From positions 1 to 64,000 of the forward strand of contig JAPLHB010000206.1 of NCBI GenBank assembly GCA_026389845.1: DNA of 64,000 nucleotides. The letters run 5' to 3'. Source of the stretch: Chloroflexota bacterium. GTDB lineage: Bacteria > Chloroflexota > Anaerolineae > CG2-30-64-16. Under the pieces are notes generated by a model. That model was given only the letters and a program-made list of their open reading frames with translations. It was not told the origin of the DNA and did no database searches. Shown here piece after piece: positions 1 through 10,368 of this stretch. Every line of letters starts with the position of its first letter. The first letter of the stretch is position 1. The position numbers and the translations under genes are program-made.

Positions 1-99
1 GGCTCGCCCATGAGCGTGTTCGGCAAGGTGGTCAGCGGCATGGATGTGGCGGCCAAGCTGGAGGCCGGTGACGTGATCACGAGCATTACGATTGATTAG
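1..99 (+). CDS. Peptidyl-prolyl cis-trans isomerase (cyclophilin), C-terminal end
   Basis: The window opens inside a reading frame that ends at a TAG at 97-99. The 32 visible residues include FGKVVSGMDVAAKLEAGD followed by an ITSITID end, which is the typical last strand and helix of bacterial cyclophilins (FGxVxxGmdvvdkI...GDxIxxI). The enzyme family catalyses proline cis-trans isomerisation in protein folding. The 5' part lies outside the window, so location and any signal peptide cannot be judged. The HlyD gene begins 11 bp downstream. Confidence 0.75.
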   Translation, partial: GSPMSVFGKVVSGMDVAAKLEAGDVITSITID

Positions 100-110
100 C
101 GAGAAATAAC

Positions 111-1805
111 ATGAAGACAGTTTCTCGAGCTGGGCTGATCGTCCTTGTCGTGGCGCTGGGTATAGGCGGGTATTGGCTCTACAGCACCCGCCTGGCCTCC
201 AAGCCCGCGGCTACCACGACGACGAGCTACACGCAGATCGTCGAGGTGAAGCAGGGCAACCTGAGCGCCAATCTGACAGTGGTGGGCCAACTGGACGCGC
301 TTCAGCGATCTGATCTTACCTTCGAGCGGATGAACGGCACGGCCAAGCTGCTAACCCTGGCGGTCAAGGCGGGCAACACCGTCACGGCCGGCCAGGTGCT
401 GGCGACCATTGACCCTGCGTCCTATCAGCAGGTGGTGGATCGGGTCAAGAGCGACCTGCAGGCGGCGGAGGAGAAGCTGGCGGACCTCAAAACGCCTGTC
501 ACTGAGCTAAAGATCGCCAAAGCCGACCTGGCGATTGCCAAGGCGGATTACCAGCTCCAGCAGGCCCAGGATGCGCTGGATACCCTGGTGAATCCTGATC
601 TGCCGGCGCTACAAACGGCGGTCGCCGATGCGCAAAGCACACTCGCGAAAGCGCAGGCCGATCTGGTGGCTCTGCAAAACGACGCCGCCACCGCCGACAA
701 GATCGCCAAGCTCCGCGACGCCGACTCGAAGCTTGGCGATGCCTACAACCGGCTGGCCGGTGAGAACTACGGCGATACTTACTACCAGGACCGGCTCCAG
801 GTGGCGTACAACAAGATGCTGGACGCCCAGGACACGCGCGTCACGGCCGAAATTCAGCAGCAGGTCAACATCGTCGGTGCGCAGCTTCAGGTGCGCAAGG
901 CGAAAAAGACGTTGGCCGATGCGCAGGAGAAGCTGGCGACCAGCCAGGTCGGGGGTGATCCGCTGGCGCTGGCGAAGGCCAAATCGGCGGTGCGCGATGC
1001 CGAGGTGGCGCTGGCGACGGCCAAGGATGACCGGGTCACGCTGACCGAGGGGACGGACGCGACCGTGCTGGCCTCGGCGCAGGCTGATGTGGACAAGAAA
1101 CGGCTGGCGGCCGCCGACGCCGAGGCGGCGCTGGCCGGCACCAAGCTGACCGCACCCTTCGCCGGCACGATCTTGCAGACCAACGCGGCGGTCGGCGACA
1201 CAATTGCGTCCACAAAGAAGATCCTGACCGTGGCAGATCTCGCGGGGCTGCAGGTGGTAGCCTCGATTGATGAGACGACGATCAAACGCGTGGTCCAGGG
1301 GCAAACCGCCCAGATCACCTTCGATGCCTTGCCGGGACAAACGTTGCGCGGCCAGGTGGGCGACGTGCCGTTGCAGGGCGCGCTGCAGGGCGGCGTGATG
1401 GTTTACCAGGTGCCGATCTCACTGACGGGCGCGGAGAAGCTGCCGTTGTTGGTGGGCATGACCGCGAACGTAAAGATTCAGTTGGGCCAGGCGCAAAACG
1501 CGCTCTTGATACCGACTCTGGCGATCCAGCGCGGCAGCAGCGGCTACCAGGTGTTGGTGCCGAATGCGACCGATCCGCAGGGCGCGCCGACGGCCGTGCC
1601 GGTGGAGGTGGGGCTGAGCGACGGGGTGAACACCCAGATCGTGCGGGGCCTCAACCTGGGCGACAAGGTCGTGACGCGACTGGCTGCGGCGACCACGACC
1701 AACCAGTTCAACCAGGGCGGGCCGGGTGGGGGGATACCGCCAGACGCAATTCCGGCCGGCGGCGGCCAACAGCAGCGCGCCGCCGGTGGCGCCGGTGGCC
1801 AGTGA
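111..1805 (+). CDS. HlyD/RND-type periplasmic adaptor subunit (copy 1)
   Basis: A 564-residue membrane-fusion/adaptor protein. An N-terminal membrane anchor (about residues 7-24) is followed by the first half of a barrel-sandwich domain (about 45-105), a very long Ala/Gln/Lys/Asp-rich coiled coil (about 105-345) and the second half of the barrel plus beta-barrel (AGTILQTNAAVGDTI, VVASIDETTIKRV, about 345-540). The tail is rich in Gly and Pro. Such proteins link an inner-membrane ABC or MacB-type pump to export. It is the first of two tandem paralogues and precedes a MacB-like permease at 3524. The coiled coil is longer than in MacA-like proteins. The last roughly 110 residues are almost identical to copy 2, which indicates duplication plus gene conversion. 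Substrate unknown. Confidence 0.85.
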   Translation: MKTVSRAGLIVLVVALGIGGYWLYSTRLASKPAATTTTSYTQIVEVKQGNLSANLTVVGQLDALQRSDLTFERMNGTAKLLTLAVKAGNTVTAGQVLATIDPASYQQVVDRVKSDLQAAEEKLADLKTPVTELKIAKADLAIAKADYQLQQAQDALDTLVNPDLPALQTAVADAQSTLAKAQADLVALQNDAATADKIAKLRDADSKLGDAYNRLAGENYGDTYYQDRLQVAYNKMLDAQDTRVTAEIQQQVNIVGAQLQVRKAKKTLADAQEKLATSQVGGDPLALAKAKSAVRDAEVALATAKDDRVTLTEGTDATVLASAQADVDKKRLAAADAEAALAGTKLTAPFAGTILQTNAAVGDTIASTKKILTVADLAGLQVVASIDETTIKRVVQGQTAQITFDALPGQTLRGQVGDVPLQGALQGGVMVYQVPISLTGAEKLPLLVGMTANVKIQLGQAQNALLIPTLAIQRGSSGYQVLVPNATDPQGAPTAVPVEVGLSDGVNTQIVRGLNLGDKVVTRLAAATTTNQFNQGGPGGGIPPDAIPAGGGQQQRAAGGAGGQ

Positions 1806-1821
1806 GAGGAGTAGATCAAAA

Positions 1822-3396
1822 ATGAAGCTCAAACGACTCGTACCGATCCTCCTCGTCATCGCCGTCCTGGCGGCCGGAGGTTATTGGCTTTACCGGACGC
1901 GCCTGGCGCCGAAGCCGGCAGCCACGGCCAGCAGCAGCTACACCCAAGTGACCGAGGTAAAGCAGGGCAACCTCACCTCGTCGCTCAGCGTGGTGGGCCA
2001 GTTGGCAGCGGTGCAGCAGACCGACCTCACTTTCGAGCGGATGAACGACACATCCAAGCTGCTGACGCTGGCGGTCAAGGCGGGTAACACCGTCACGGTC
2101 GGCCAGGTATTGGCGACGATTGACCCCGCGTCCTATCAGCAGGCGCTCGACCAGGCACGCAGCGACCTGCAGGCCGCCGAAGAGAAGCTGGCCGATCTCA
2201 AGACGCCGGCCACCGAGCTGCAGATTGCCAAAGCCGATCAGACGATTGCCAAGGCCGAAAACACGCTGCAGCAGGCTAAAGAAGACCTCGCCACACTCCA
2301 GGCGCCGGACTTCAGCAGCTTGCAGGATGCGGTGGCGAATGCCCAGGACAGCCTGACCCAGGCGCAGCTCCAACAGACCCTCGCCGAGCGCGATGCCACG
2401 GCCAAGAGCGTCCGTGACCTCCAATATGCCGTGGGATGGCACGAACGCCGCATCAACGAGTTGCAGACGCTGGTGGCTGAAGGCAAGGCCAACCTGGAAC
2501 AGATCAACTTGCTGGCGACCGAAAAGGATGCCCTGAGTCAGGCCCAGGTGGATCTGGCGCTGGCCCAATCGCGGCGGCAGGCCGCGCTGCAGTTAGCCGC
2601 GGCGAAGGTGACCGCGGCCCGGGAGACGTTGGCCGATGCGCAGGATGCGTTGGCAACCAGCCAGGCCGGCGGCGACAAGTTGGCGCTGGCCAAGGCCCGA
2701 CTCGCGGTACGCGATGCCGAAGTATCCCTGGCTTCCGTCAAGGATGACCGGGTCACGTTGACCGAGGGGGCGGACGCGACAACGTTGGCCGCGGCGCAAG
2801 CCGATCTGGACAAGAAGCGGCTGGCCGTGACCGATGCCGAGGCTGACCTGGCGGGCACCAAGCTGACCGCGCCGTTCAGCGGAACGATCCTGCAAACCAA
2901 CACCACGCCGGGCAACCTGATCGCGGCCAACACCAAGATTCTGACCGTGGCGGATCTCAAGGGACTGGAAGTGGTGGCCTCGATTGATGAGACGACGATC
3001 AAACGGGTTACGCAAGGACAGACGGCGCAGGTCACGTTCGATGCCTTGCCGGGACAGACGTTGCGCGGCCAGGTGGGCGAGGTGCCGTTGCAGGGCGCGC
3101 TGCAGGGCGGCGTGATGGTTTACCAGGTGCCGATCTCGCTGACGGGCGCGGAGAAGCTGCCGTTACTGGTGGGCATGACCGCGAACGTGAAGATTCAGTT
3201 GGGCCAGGCGCAGAACGCACTCCTGGTGCCAACTCTGGCAATTACGCGCGGCAGCAGCGGCTACCAGGTGTTGGTGCCGAATGCGACCGATCCGCAGGGC
3301 GCGCCGACGGCCGTGCCGGTGGAGGTGGGGCTGAGCGACGGGGTGAACACCCAGATCGTGCGGGGCCTCAACCTGGGCGACAAGGTGCGGCTTTAG
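1822..3396 (+). CDS. HlyD/RND-type periplasmic adaptor subunit (copy 2)
   Basis: A 524-residue paralogue of the preceding adaptor, with the same order: membrane anchor (residues 6-22), lipoyl-like half domain, long coiled coil, second half and beta-barrel. The start at 1822 (MKLKRLVPILL) is preferred to an upstream in-frame ATG at 1726 because it aligns with copy 1 and follows a GAGAGGAGT-like ribosome site, 16 bp after copy 1 stops. The coiled-coil sequence has diverged from copy 1, but the 3' portion (about 3031-3385) is nearly identical at DNA level to 1321-1675. The protein stops at LGDKVRL and lacks the Gly/Pro-rich tail of copy 1. Its stop codon falls in a short direct repeat, so the 3' end was probably rearranged. 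Confidence 0.85.
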   Translation: MKLKRLVPILLVIAVLAAGGYWLYRTRLAPKPAATASSSYTQVTEVKQGNLTSSLSVVGQLAAVQQTDLTFERMNDTSKLLTLAVKAGNTVTVGQVLATIDPASYQQALDQARSDLQAAEEKLADLKTPATELQIAKADQTIAKAENTLQQAKEDLATLQAPDFSSLQDAVANAQDSLTQAQLQQTLAERDATAKSVRDLQYAVGWHERRINELQTLVAEGKANLEQINLLATEKDALSQAQVDLALAQSRRQAALQLAAAKVTAARETLADAQDALATSQAGGDKLALAKARLAVRDAEVSLASVKDDRVTLTEGADATTLAAAQADLDKKRLAVTDAEADLAGTKLTAPFSGTILQTNTTPGNLIAANTKILTVADLKGLEVVASIDETTIKRVTQGQTAQVTFDALPGQTLRGQVGEVPLQGALQGGVMVYQVPISLTGAEKLPLLVGMTANVKIQLGQAQNALLVPTLAITRGSSGYQVLVPNATDPQGAPTAVPVEVGLSDGVNTQIVRGLNLGDKVRL

Positions 3397-3491
3397 CATC
3401 TTTGGCATGTTCGGCAGGCGTTGAGTCGTCAATGAGGTTATCATCCTTCAACCAGCGCGCAACCAGCGCGGCGGCTTTGGCATCTTGGGCA
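3387..3491. repeat. Imperfect 22-bp direct repeats around the adaptor stop codon
   Basis: GCGGCTTTAGCATCTTTGGC at 3387 recurs with two differences at 3470 (GCGGCTTTGGCATCTTGGGC), 83 bp apart. The TAG stop of adaptor copy 2 lies in the first copy. The rest of 3397-3523 shows no convincing gene; an ABC ATPase gene would be expected here in a MacAB-like operon. Confidence 0.6.
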
Positions 3492-3523
3492 TCCCGCATA
3501 GACGATAAGAGGAGCGTAACGGC

Positions 3524-4759
<1,236 letters not shown>

Positions 4760-4777
4760 GCGCCACCTGGCAACTTT

Positions 4778-7306
4778 ATGTACAGACGAATTCCCGCCGC
4801 GGTGGTCTGGAGCCTGGTGCTCCTCTATATCGGGGTATTCGGCTGGCTGTCGGTCACACGGCACCAGGCCTTTGCCACCAACGCGTATGACCTGGGGAAC
4901 GCCAACCAGGCCATCTGGAACACCGTTCATGGACGTCCCCTCTACTTCACCAACTGGCGCGGCGTCGAGCTGAACCTGGCGACCGACAGCCGGCTGGCGA
5001 TGCACGTCGAGCCGATCTACTTTCTGCTCGCGCCGATCTACTGGCTATGGCAACGCCCGGAAACGCTGCTGATCCTGCAAACGGTCGTCCTGGCGTTGGG
5101 CGCGTGGCCGGTCTTCTGGCTGGCGCGCCAACGCCTGGGCGACCTGGCCGGTGTCGCCTTCGCCGCGGTCTACCTGCTCTTTCCGGGGCTGGAGGCGGCC
5201 AACCTGTGGGAGTTTCACGCGGTCGCGCTGGCCGCGCCGCTGCTGCTTTTCGCATTCTACTTCGGTCAGGCCCGCCGCTGGCTGCTGTTCTGGCTCTGCG
5301 CGCTCCTGGCCATGGCGACCAAAGAGGAAATCCCGCTCAGCGTGGCGCTGATGGGGTTTTATTTCGCCTTCTGGGGTATCCGCCAAGCCAGGAGTCGAGG
5401 CTTCAGCCGGGTTTTCGAGCCAAATTCAGACCGCCTGAAGGCTCGACTCCAGACCCAAACCGCCGTCAGGAATGGCGGCCTCAGCCGGATACCATCCGAG
5501 ACGCGCCACGGCCTGGCGGTGGCGTTGGTCGGAGTGGTGTGGTTCGTGGTGGCGTTCTTCTTCGTCATCCCCTACTTCGAAGGCTCCGGCTCGCCGTATC
5601 TGAAGTACTACGAGGGTCTCGCCACTGGGCCTTCGGGTCTGACTGCCCGGTTCCAGGCTGTCTTCACCACCCTGTTCAGCCAGCGCAATCTCCAATACCT
5701 GGTGGACCTCTTCACGCCGGTCGGGTTTCTCTCCGTGTTCAGCCCGTTGACGCTGGCGTTTTCGGCTCCCGACCTGGCGATCAACCTGCTCAGCACGCAC
5801 GAGCCAATGCACTTCGTCGAGAAATATCATTATGTCGCCCCGCTGTTGCCCGGCATCATGATCTCGGCCATCCTGGGCGTCTCATGGCTGGCGCGGCGGC
5901 TGGCGGAACGGCTGCACGTGCCCTTCCGGGCGGGTGTGTTGCTGCTGACCGCCGGGATGCTCGGCGCGACCGGCTACTATCACACCTACCACGGCTACAC
6001 GCCGCTGGCACGTGCGTTCGAGCGCTACACCGTCACCGCGCATCACCGGCTGGGCGAAGCGATCGCCCAGGAGATCCCCGCCGATGCGGCCGTCTCCGCG
6101 CAGCCCAACCTCAACCCACACGTCAGCGGTCGCAAGACCCTTTACCGATTTCCGTACATCGGCGACGCCGATTACGTCTTCCTGGACGTGTCCACACTGG
6201 CCGATAAGGACGACCAGTACGGGCTGATCCAGGCGTTGCTGGACGGCGATCGGTTCGGCCTCGTGCGTGCGGAGGATGGCTATCTGCTCCTCCGCCGCGG
6301 GGCGCCGGCGCAACCCACCCTGCCGGAGGCGTTCTACGGCTTTGCCCGGCTGCCCGCGGAACCGGACGACGCCGAGGCGCCGCCCGTGTCCCAGTATACC
6401 ACCGACATCGTGTTCGAGGATGCGCTGCGCCTGGTCGGCTTCGACCTGGCCGACGGCCGGCGCACCGAGATGCCGCAGACCCCACTCCGGTTCACTCTCT
6501 ACTGGCAGGTGACGCAACCGCTGGCCGCGGACTATCGCATCGCGCTCTATCTGCTCGACGACCAGCGACAGGTCATTGGCGGGATGAATTTGGATCAGCA
6601 ACCCGCCACGCAGTTCTGGTACCCGCTGTCGCGGTGGCAGCCAGGCGAGACGATCAAGATGGAAATCAACGATATGCCGTGGTGGACGAGCCAATATCCC
6701 CGCTACGGCGTGGCAGTGGGCGTGCTCAAGGGCGCTGATCCGTGGGAGCGCGGCATCCGGTTGCAGCCGGACGCCGGCATCGGCTCCGTGATGACCCCGC
6801 TGGCCGACAACGAAACGCTGGTCGAGCTGATGCGCTTCCGCACCGATGCAGGCGGGATGTCGGAAAGAATCGCCCTGCCCCCCAGGTTTCAGCCGCCGCA
6901 ACGGATGATAGCGCAGGAAGCGCTTTGGGAGGGAGGGATGAAACTCATCGGCTACCGCCTCCCCAGCGCCACCATCCATGGGGGCGGCCCGGTGAACGTC
7001 GTCCTGTATTGGGAGACGCAACAGCCCATCGCGACGAACTACAAGGTGTTCGTTCACCTGGTACGCGATGGACAACTCGTCGGTCAGCACGACGCCGAGC
7101 CAGGGCTTGACGGCTTCCCGACCTCGAACTGGCGCGTGGGCGAGGTGATTCCCGACCGGCACCCCATCCAGATCCCATCTGACGCTCCATCGGGCGCGTA
7201 TCACCTGCTGGTCGGTTTCTACGACCCGGTTAGCGGGGAACGCGTGATCTTGAGCGATGGAGGCGACAGCGTGACGTTGTCCAACGCCGTCGAAGTCAGC
7301 GAGTAG
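4778..7306 (+). CDS. DUF2079 multi-pass membrane protein with C-terminal beta domains
   Basis: An 842-residue protein. The N-terminal half has many hydrophobic helices and the features of DUF2079 proteins (early DLGNANQAIWNTVHGRPLYF motif, then EFHAVALAAPLL). The family is predicted to be membrane-bound and glycosyltransferase-like in topology; the function is unproven. Residues from about 535 to 842 form two similar beta-sandwich-like modules, each opening with a (L)xLxGFDL/IGYRL motif and containing an LYWQ/LYWE strand. At about residues 205-240 (5391-5500) an extra Arg/Ser/Thr-rich segment interrupts a membrane region. It is encoded by an inverted-repeat DNA element and is not typical of the family. 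The gene follows the MacB permease by 18 bp, possibly co-transcribed. Confidence 0.8.
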   Translation: MYRRIPAAVVWSLVLLYIGVFGWLSVTRHQAFATNAYDLGNANQAIWNTVHGRPLYFTNWRGVELNLATDSRLAMHVEPIYFLLAPIYWLWQRPETLLILQTVVLALGAWPVFWLARQRLGDLAGVAFAAVYLLFPGLEAANLWEFHAVALAAPLLLFAFYFGQARRWLLFWLCALLAMATKEEIPLSVALMGFYFAFWGIRQARSRGFSRVFEPNSDRLKARLQTQTAVRNGGLSRIPSETRHGLAVALVGVVWFVVAFFFVIPYFEGSGSPYLKYYEGLATGPSGLTARFQAVFTTLFSQRNLQYLVDLFTPVGFLSVFSPLTLAFSAPDLAINLLSTHEPMHFVEKYHYVAPLLPGIMISAILGVSWLARRLAERLHVPFRAGVLLLTAGMLGATGYYHTYHGYTPLARAFERYTVTAHHRLGEAIAQEIPADAAVSAQPNLNPHVSGRKTLYRFPYIGDADYVFLDVSTLADKDDQYGLIQALLDGDRFGLVRAEDGYLLLRRGAPAQPTLPEAFYGFARLPAEPDDAEAPPVSQYTTDIVFEDALRLVGFDLADGRRTEMPQTPLRFTLYWQVTQPLAADYRIALYLLDDQRQVIGGMNLDQQPATQFWYPLSRWQPGETIKMEINDMPWWTSQYPRYGVAVGVLKGADPWERGIRLQPDAGIGSVMTPLADNETLVELMRFRTDAGGMSERIALPPRFQPPQRMIAQEALWEGGMKLIGYRLPSATIHGGGPVNVVLYWETQQPIATNYKVFVHLVRDGQLVGQHDAEPGLDGFPTSNWRVGEVIPDRHPIQIPSDAPSGAYHLLVGFYDPVSGERVILSDGGDSVTLSNAVEVSE
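5391..5502. repeat. Inverted-repeat element inserted in frame in the DUF2079 gene
   Basis: GGAGTCGAGGCTTCAGCCGG (5391-5410) is a near-perfect reverse complement (two differences) of CCGCCTGAAGGCTCGACTCC (5431-5450), with a 20-nt loop. A further CCTCAGCCGG copy follows at about 5490. The element keeps the frame open and adds roughly 35 residues unlike the surrounding hydrophobic sequence. Confidence 0.7.
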
Positions 7307-7328
7307 TCATACATCGGGATGGCGTTAT

Positions 7329-7357
7329 TTGACAAAAATGGTACGCCGTAGTATAGT
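7329..7357 (+). promoter_or_regulatory. Sigma70-type promoter for marR-ABC operon
   Basis: TTGACA at 7329-7334, a 17-bp spacer and TATAGT at 7352-7357 match a housekeeping promoter with one deviation. It points to the MarR gene at 7440, giving a leader of about 75 nt. Confidence 0.75.
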
Positions 7358-7380
7358 TCCACATATGACGATGTGCCGTC

Positions 7381-7412
7381 AGACCCGGAGAGTTGTATGA
7401 CTCTTCGGGTCT
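7381..7412 (+). promoter_or_regulatory. Leader stem-loop upstream of marR
   Basis: AGACCCGGAGAGT and ACTCTTCGGGTCT form a 13-bp stem with one mismatch around a 6-nt loop in the leader. It may be an operator or an RNA structure. A shorter inverted repeat (CACAT...ATGTG, about 7361-7376) lies just after the -10 box and could be a MarR-type operator; this is inference from position. Confidence 0.45.
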
Positions 7413-7439
7413 GAATTTGTCTGAGAGGCAGCTACGACC

Positions 7440-7970
7440 ATGACAATAGACTCCAACGCGCACGCCCAGGCCATTCGCGGCTCTCTCCAAAGCCTGGCGG
7501 GTGACGCCGACCTGGCCGGCATGGAGCTGGTGCGGCTGATCGGCATGGTTGCCACCGCCTATGCATCGGCGGTGGACGAAAACCTGCGCGACGCCGGCCT
7601 GTCGTGGCCGCGCCTGGGCCTGTTGCTGCGCCTGATGGCCGAAGAACGGTGCGGCGTCGCCGGCGGCCTGTCGCCCACCCACCTCAGCCACCATCAGAAC
7701 GTCAGCAAGAACACCATCAGTGCGCTCTTGCGCGGGCTGGAGGAGCAGGGGCTGATCGAGCGCACGCTCGACGCCGACGATCACCGCGTGTTCCGCATCC
7801 GCCTGACCGACGCCGGCCGGCAGATCATTCAGGCCCACGCGCCGGGACACATCAGACTCATGAATGAGTTGGCGGCTGGCCTGACCGCGGAAGAGCGGCA
7901 GCAGTTGACCGCACTGCTGACGAAGCTGCACCAGTTGCTCATGACTCCCAGAACAGAATCAGTTGGTTAA
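7440..7970 (+). CDS. MarR-family transcriptional regulator
   Basis: A 176-residue protein with a winged helix-turn-helix in the middle. The recognition helix lies around SKNTISALLRGLEEQGLIER and the wing contains DADDHRVFRIRLTDAGR (about residues 85-130), the MarR signature. Flanking helices would form the dimer interface. It sits directly upstream of a two-subunit ABC exporter on the same strand, so it most likely represses that operon and responds to an exported or toxic ligand. The start at 7440 lies after a GAGAGGCAG site. Confidence 0.88.
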   Translation: MTIDSNAHAQAIRGSLQSLAGDADLAGMELVRLIGMVATAYASAVDENLRDAGLSWPRLGLLLRLMAEERCGVAGGLSPTHLSHHQNVSKNTISALLRGLEEQGLIERTLDADDHRVFRIRLTDAGRQIIQAHAPGHIRLMNELAAGLTAEERQQLTALLTKLHQLLMTPRTESVG

Positions 7971-8127
7971 GGACACTACAAATTTGTGCCGTCAAAGGGA
8001 ATGTATGATAATAGCTGTCTGGCTTCGGATTTCGGCTTCAATTTAGCCGAAGCCGGACGGCGCGTATTGGCCAGTGCGTCAGATGGGTTAACCACACCCG
8101 GTTCATTTTGGAGGAGTCTCTACAACT
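7971..8127 (+). promoter_or_regulatory. marR-ABC intergenic leader with stem-loop
   Basis: A 157-bp gap holding a GGCTTCGG...CCGAAGCC stem-loop (8021-8054) and, near its end, a GGAGGAG ribosome site before the ABC gene. No open gene is seen. The hairpin could be an operator or a partial attenuator between regulator and transporter. Confidence 0.4.
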
Positions 8128-10368
8128 ATGCTGCGTCTAATCAAATACTTAAAACCATACACCTTTTTGATCCTGCTCGTCATCGCCTTGTTGTTCGTGC
8201 AGGCCAATGCCGACCTGGCCTTGCCCGACTATATGTCCGACATCGTCAACGTCGGCATTCAGCAGAGCGGTGTGGCAAACGCCATACCCGTGGCGGTCCG
8301 CAAGACCGAGATGGATAAGCTCACCCTATTCATGAGTGCGGCGGACAAAACCAGGGCGCTCTCCGATTACACCCTGGTGGATCAAAATTCCCCCGACTAC
8401 GCCACTCGTGTCACCCTGTACCCCGGCCTGGCACAGGAAGCCGTCTACGTCCTGAACAAGATTGACAGCGCGGAGACCACCTGGCTGAATCCCGTGATGG
8501 GCAAGGCGTTCTTGGCGGTTTCGGGCATCCAGCAGGTTCTGGCGAATCCGAGCCAGGCCGCGGGCATGGCCTCCGGCATGGGCTTCGACTTGAGCAAGCT
8601 GCCGCCCGGGACGGACATTTTCGCTATTCTTGCAAAGCTGCCTGCCGCACAGCTCACCCAGATGAGCAGCACGTTCGCGGCGAAGTTCGCGGCCCTGGGC
8701 GACAAAATGATCATCCAGGCCGCCGTCACGCCGGTTAAAGCCGAGTATGCCGCGCTCGGAATAGATACCGGAAAGCTCTCGTCCAACTATATTCTTCGTA
8801 TCGGGCTGCTGATGCTGCTCGTGACGCTGCTCTCCGGGGCCTGTACGATCACCGTGGGCTTCCTGGCAGCTCGCACGGCGGCCGGACTGGCGCGCGATCT
8901 GCGCCGGTACGTCTTCCAACGGGTCGAGAGCTTTTCCAGCACGGAGTTCGACAAGTTCTCCACAGCCTCACTGATCACCCGGTCCACGAACGATATCACC
9001 CAGATCCAAATGGTCGTCATCATGATGATGCGCATGGTCTTCTATGCGCCCATCATCGGGGTGGGCGGCGTGATCCGTGCCCTGGCGAAATCCACCTCGA
9101 TGTGGTGGATCATCGCCCTGGCGGTGATCGTGCTCCTGGGCCTGATCCTGACCGTATTCACGATTGCCCTGCCCAAGTTCAAGATCATCCAAAGCCTGAT
9201 TGACCGGCTCAACCTGGTGACGCGTGAAAACCTGTCCGGGATGATGGTCATCCGGGCCTTCAACATGCAGACGTTCGAAGAGACCCGCTTCGATGCGGCT
9301 AATAAGAACCTGACCAGCACCAACTTGTTCGTCAACCGGGTCATGGTCATCATGATGCCGATGATGATGATGATCATGAACGGCGTGACGCTGCTGATCA
9401 TCTGGGTCGGCGCCCATCAGGTGGCCCAGTCTTCGATGCAGGTCGGCGATATGATCGCCTTCATGCAATACGCCATCCAGATCGTCTTCTCCTTCCTCAT
9501 GCTGGCGATGATGTTCATCATCCTGCCGAGAGCGGCCGTATCGGGTGATCGCATCGCTGACGTGCTGGAGACGCAACCGTCCATCAGAGATCCGCAGGCT
9601 CCGCAGCAGTTTGGCGAGCCGTTCAAGGGCACGGTCGAATTCCGCAACGTCTCGTTCCGTTACCCTGGGGCCGAAGAGGATGTTTTGCATAGTATCAACT
9701 TCACAGCCCAACCCGGCCAGACGACTGCGTTGATCGGCACCACCGGTTCGGGCAAATCCACGATTGTCAGCTTGATCCCGCGCTTCTACGATGTCACGGG
9801 GGGCGCGGTCTACTTGGATGGCACCGACATCCGGGAGGTCACGCAGCACGACCTGCGCACTAAGATCGGTTACATCCCACAAAAGGGTATGCTCTTCTCC
9901 GGCACGATCGAAAGCAACCTGCTGTATGGCGATGAACACGCCAGCGACACAGAGTTGAAATTGGCTGCGGACATCTCCCAGGCTACCGAGTTCATCTCCG
10001 CAAAACCCGAGGGCATGCAGACCGAAGTGGCGCAGGGTGGCATGAACGTGTCCGGCGGCCAGAAACAGCGTCTTGCGATTGCCCGTGCTCTGGTCAAGAA
10101 AGCGCCCGTCTATATCTTCGACGACAGCTTTTCCGCCCTGGATTTCAAGACCGACGCGGCCTTGCGCCAGTCACTCAAGGAGCATATCGGTTCGAGCACC
10201 ATGATAATCGTCACTCAACGCATTGCCACCATCAAGAATGCCGAGCAAATCATCGTACTGGATGAAGGCAAAATTGTTGGCAAAGGCTCCCATAAGGAAC
10301 TTATGCAGGACTGCGAAGTTTACCGCGGTATTGCCTTGTCGCAGTTGAGCAAGGAGGAGTTGGCATGA
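8128..10368 (+). CDS. ABC exporter half-transporter, degenerate-site subunit
   Basis: A 746-residue membrane plus ATPase subunit. TM1 (residues 12-30) is followed by an unusually long hydrophilic loop of about 170 residues before TM2 (about 222), so a large external domain is likely. The remaining TM helices run to about 455. The nucleotide-binding domain has Walker A GTTGSGKST (about 538-546), signature NVSGGQKQRL (about 640-649) and Walker B VYIFDDSFSALD, where Asp666 stands in place of the catalytic Glu. That substitution is known from heterodimeric exporters such as BmrC and TM287, where this Walker pair makes the non-hydrolysing site. The next gene starts inside its stop codon region (4-bp overlap) and supplies the partner. 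Confidence 0.9.
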   Translation: MLRLIKYLKPYTFLILLVIALLFVQANADLALPDYMSDIVNVGIQQSGVANAIPVAVRKTEMDKLTLFMSAADKTRALSDYTLVDQNSPDYATRVTLYPGLAQEAVYVLNKIDSAETTWLNPVMGKAFLAVSGIQQVLANPSQAAGMASGMGFDLSKLPPGTDIFAILAKLPAAQLTQMSSTFAAKFAALGDKMIIQAAVTPVKAEYAALGIDTGKLSSNYILRIGLLMLLVTLLSGACTITVGFLAARTAAGLARDLRRYVFQRVESFSSTEFDKFSTASLITRSTNDITQIQMVVIMMMRMVFYAPIIGVGGVIRALAKSTSMWWIIALAVIVLLGLILTVFTIALPKFKIIQSLIDRLNLVTRENLSGMMVIRAFNMQTFEETRFDAANKNLTSTNLFVNRVMVIMMPMMMMIMNGVTLLIIWVGAHQVAQSSMQVGDMIAFMQYAIQIVFSFLMLAMMFIILPRAAVSGDRIADVLETQPSIRDPQAPQQFGEPFKGTVEFRNVSFRYPGAEEDVLHSINFTAQPGQTTALIGTTGSGKSTIVSLIPRFYDVTGGAVYLDGTDIREVTQHDLRTKIGYIPQKGMLFSGTIESNLLYGDEHASDTELKLAADISQATEFISAKPEGMQTEVAQGGMNVSGGQKQRLAIARALVKKAPVYIFDDSFSALDFKTDAALRQSLKEHIGSSTMIIVTQRIATIKNAEQIIVLDEGKIVGKGSHKELMQDCEVYRGIALSQLSKEELA

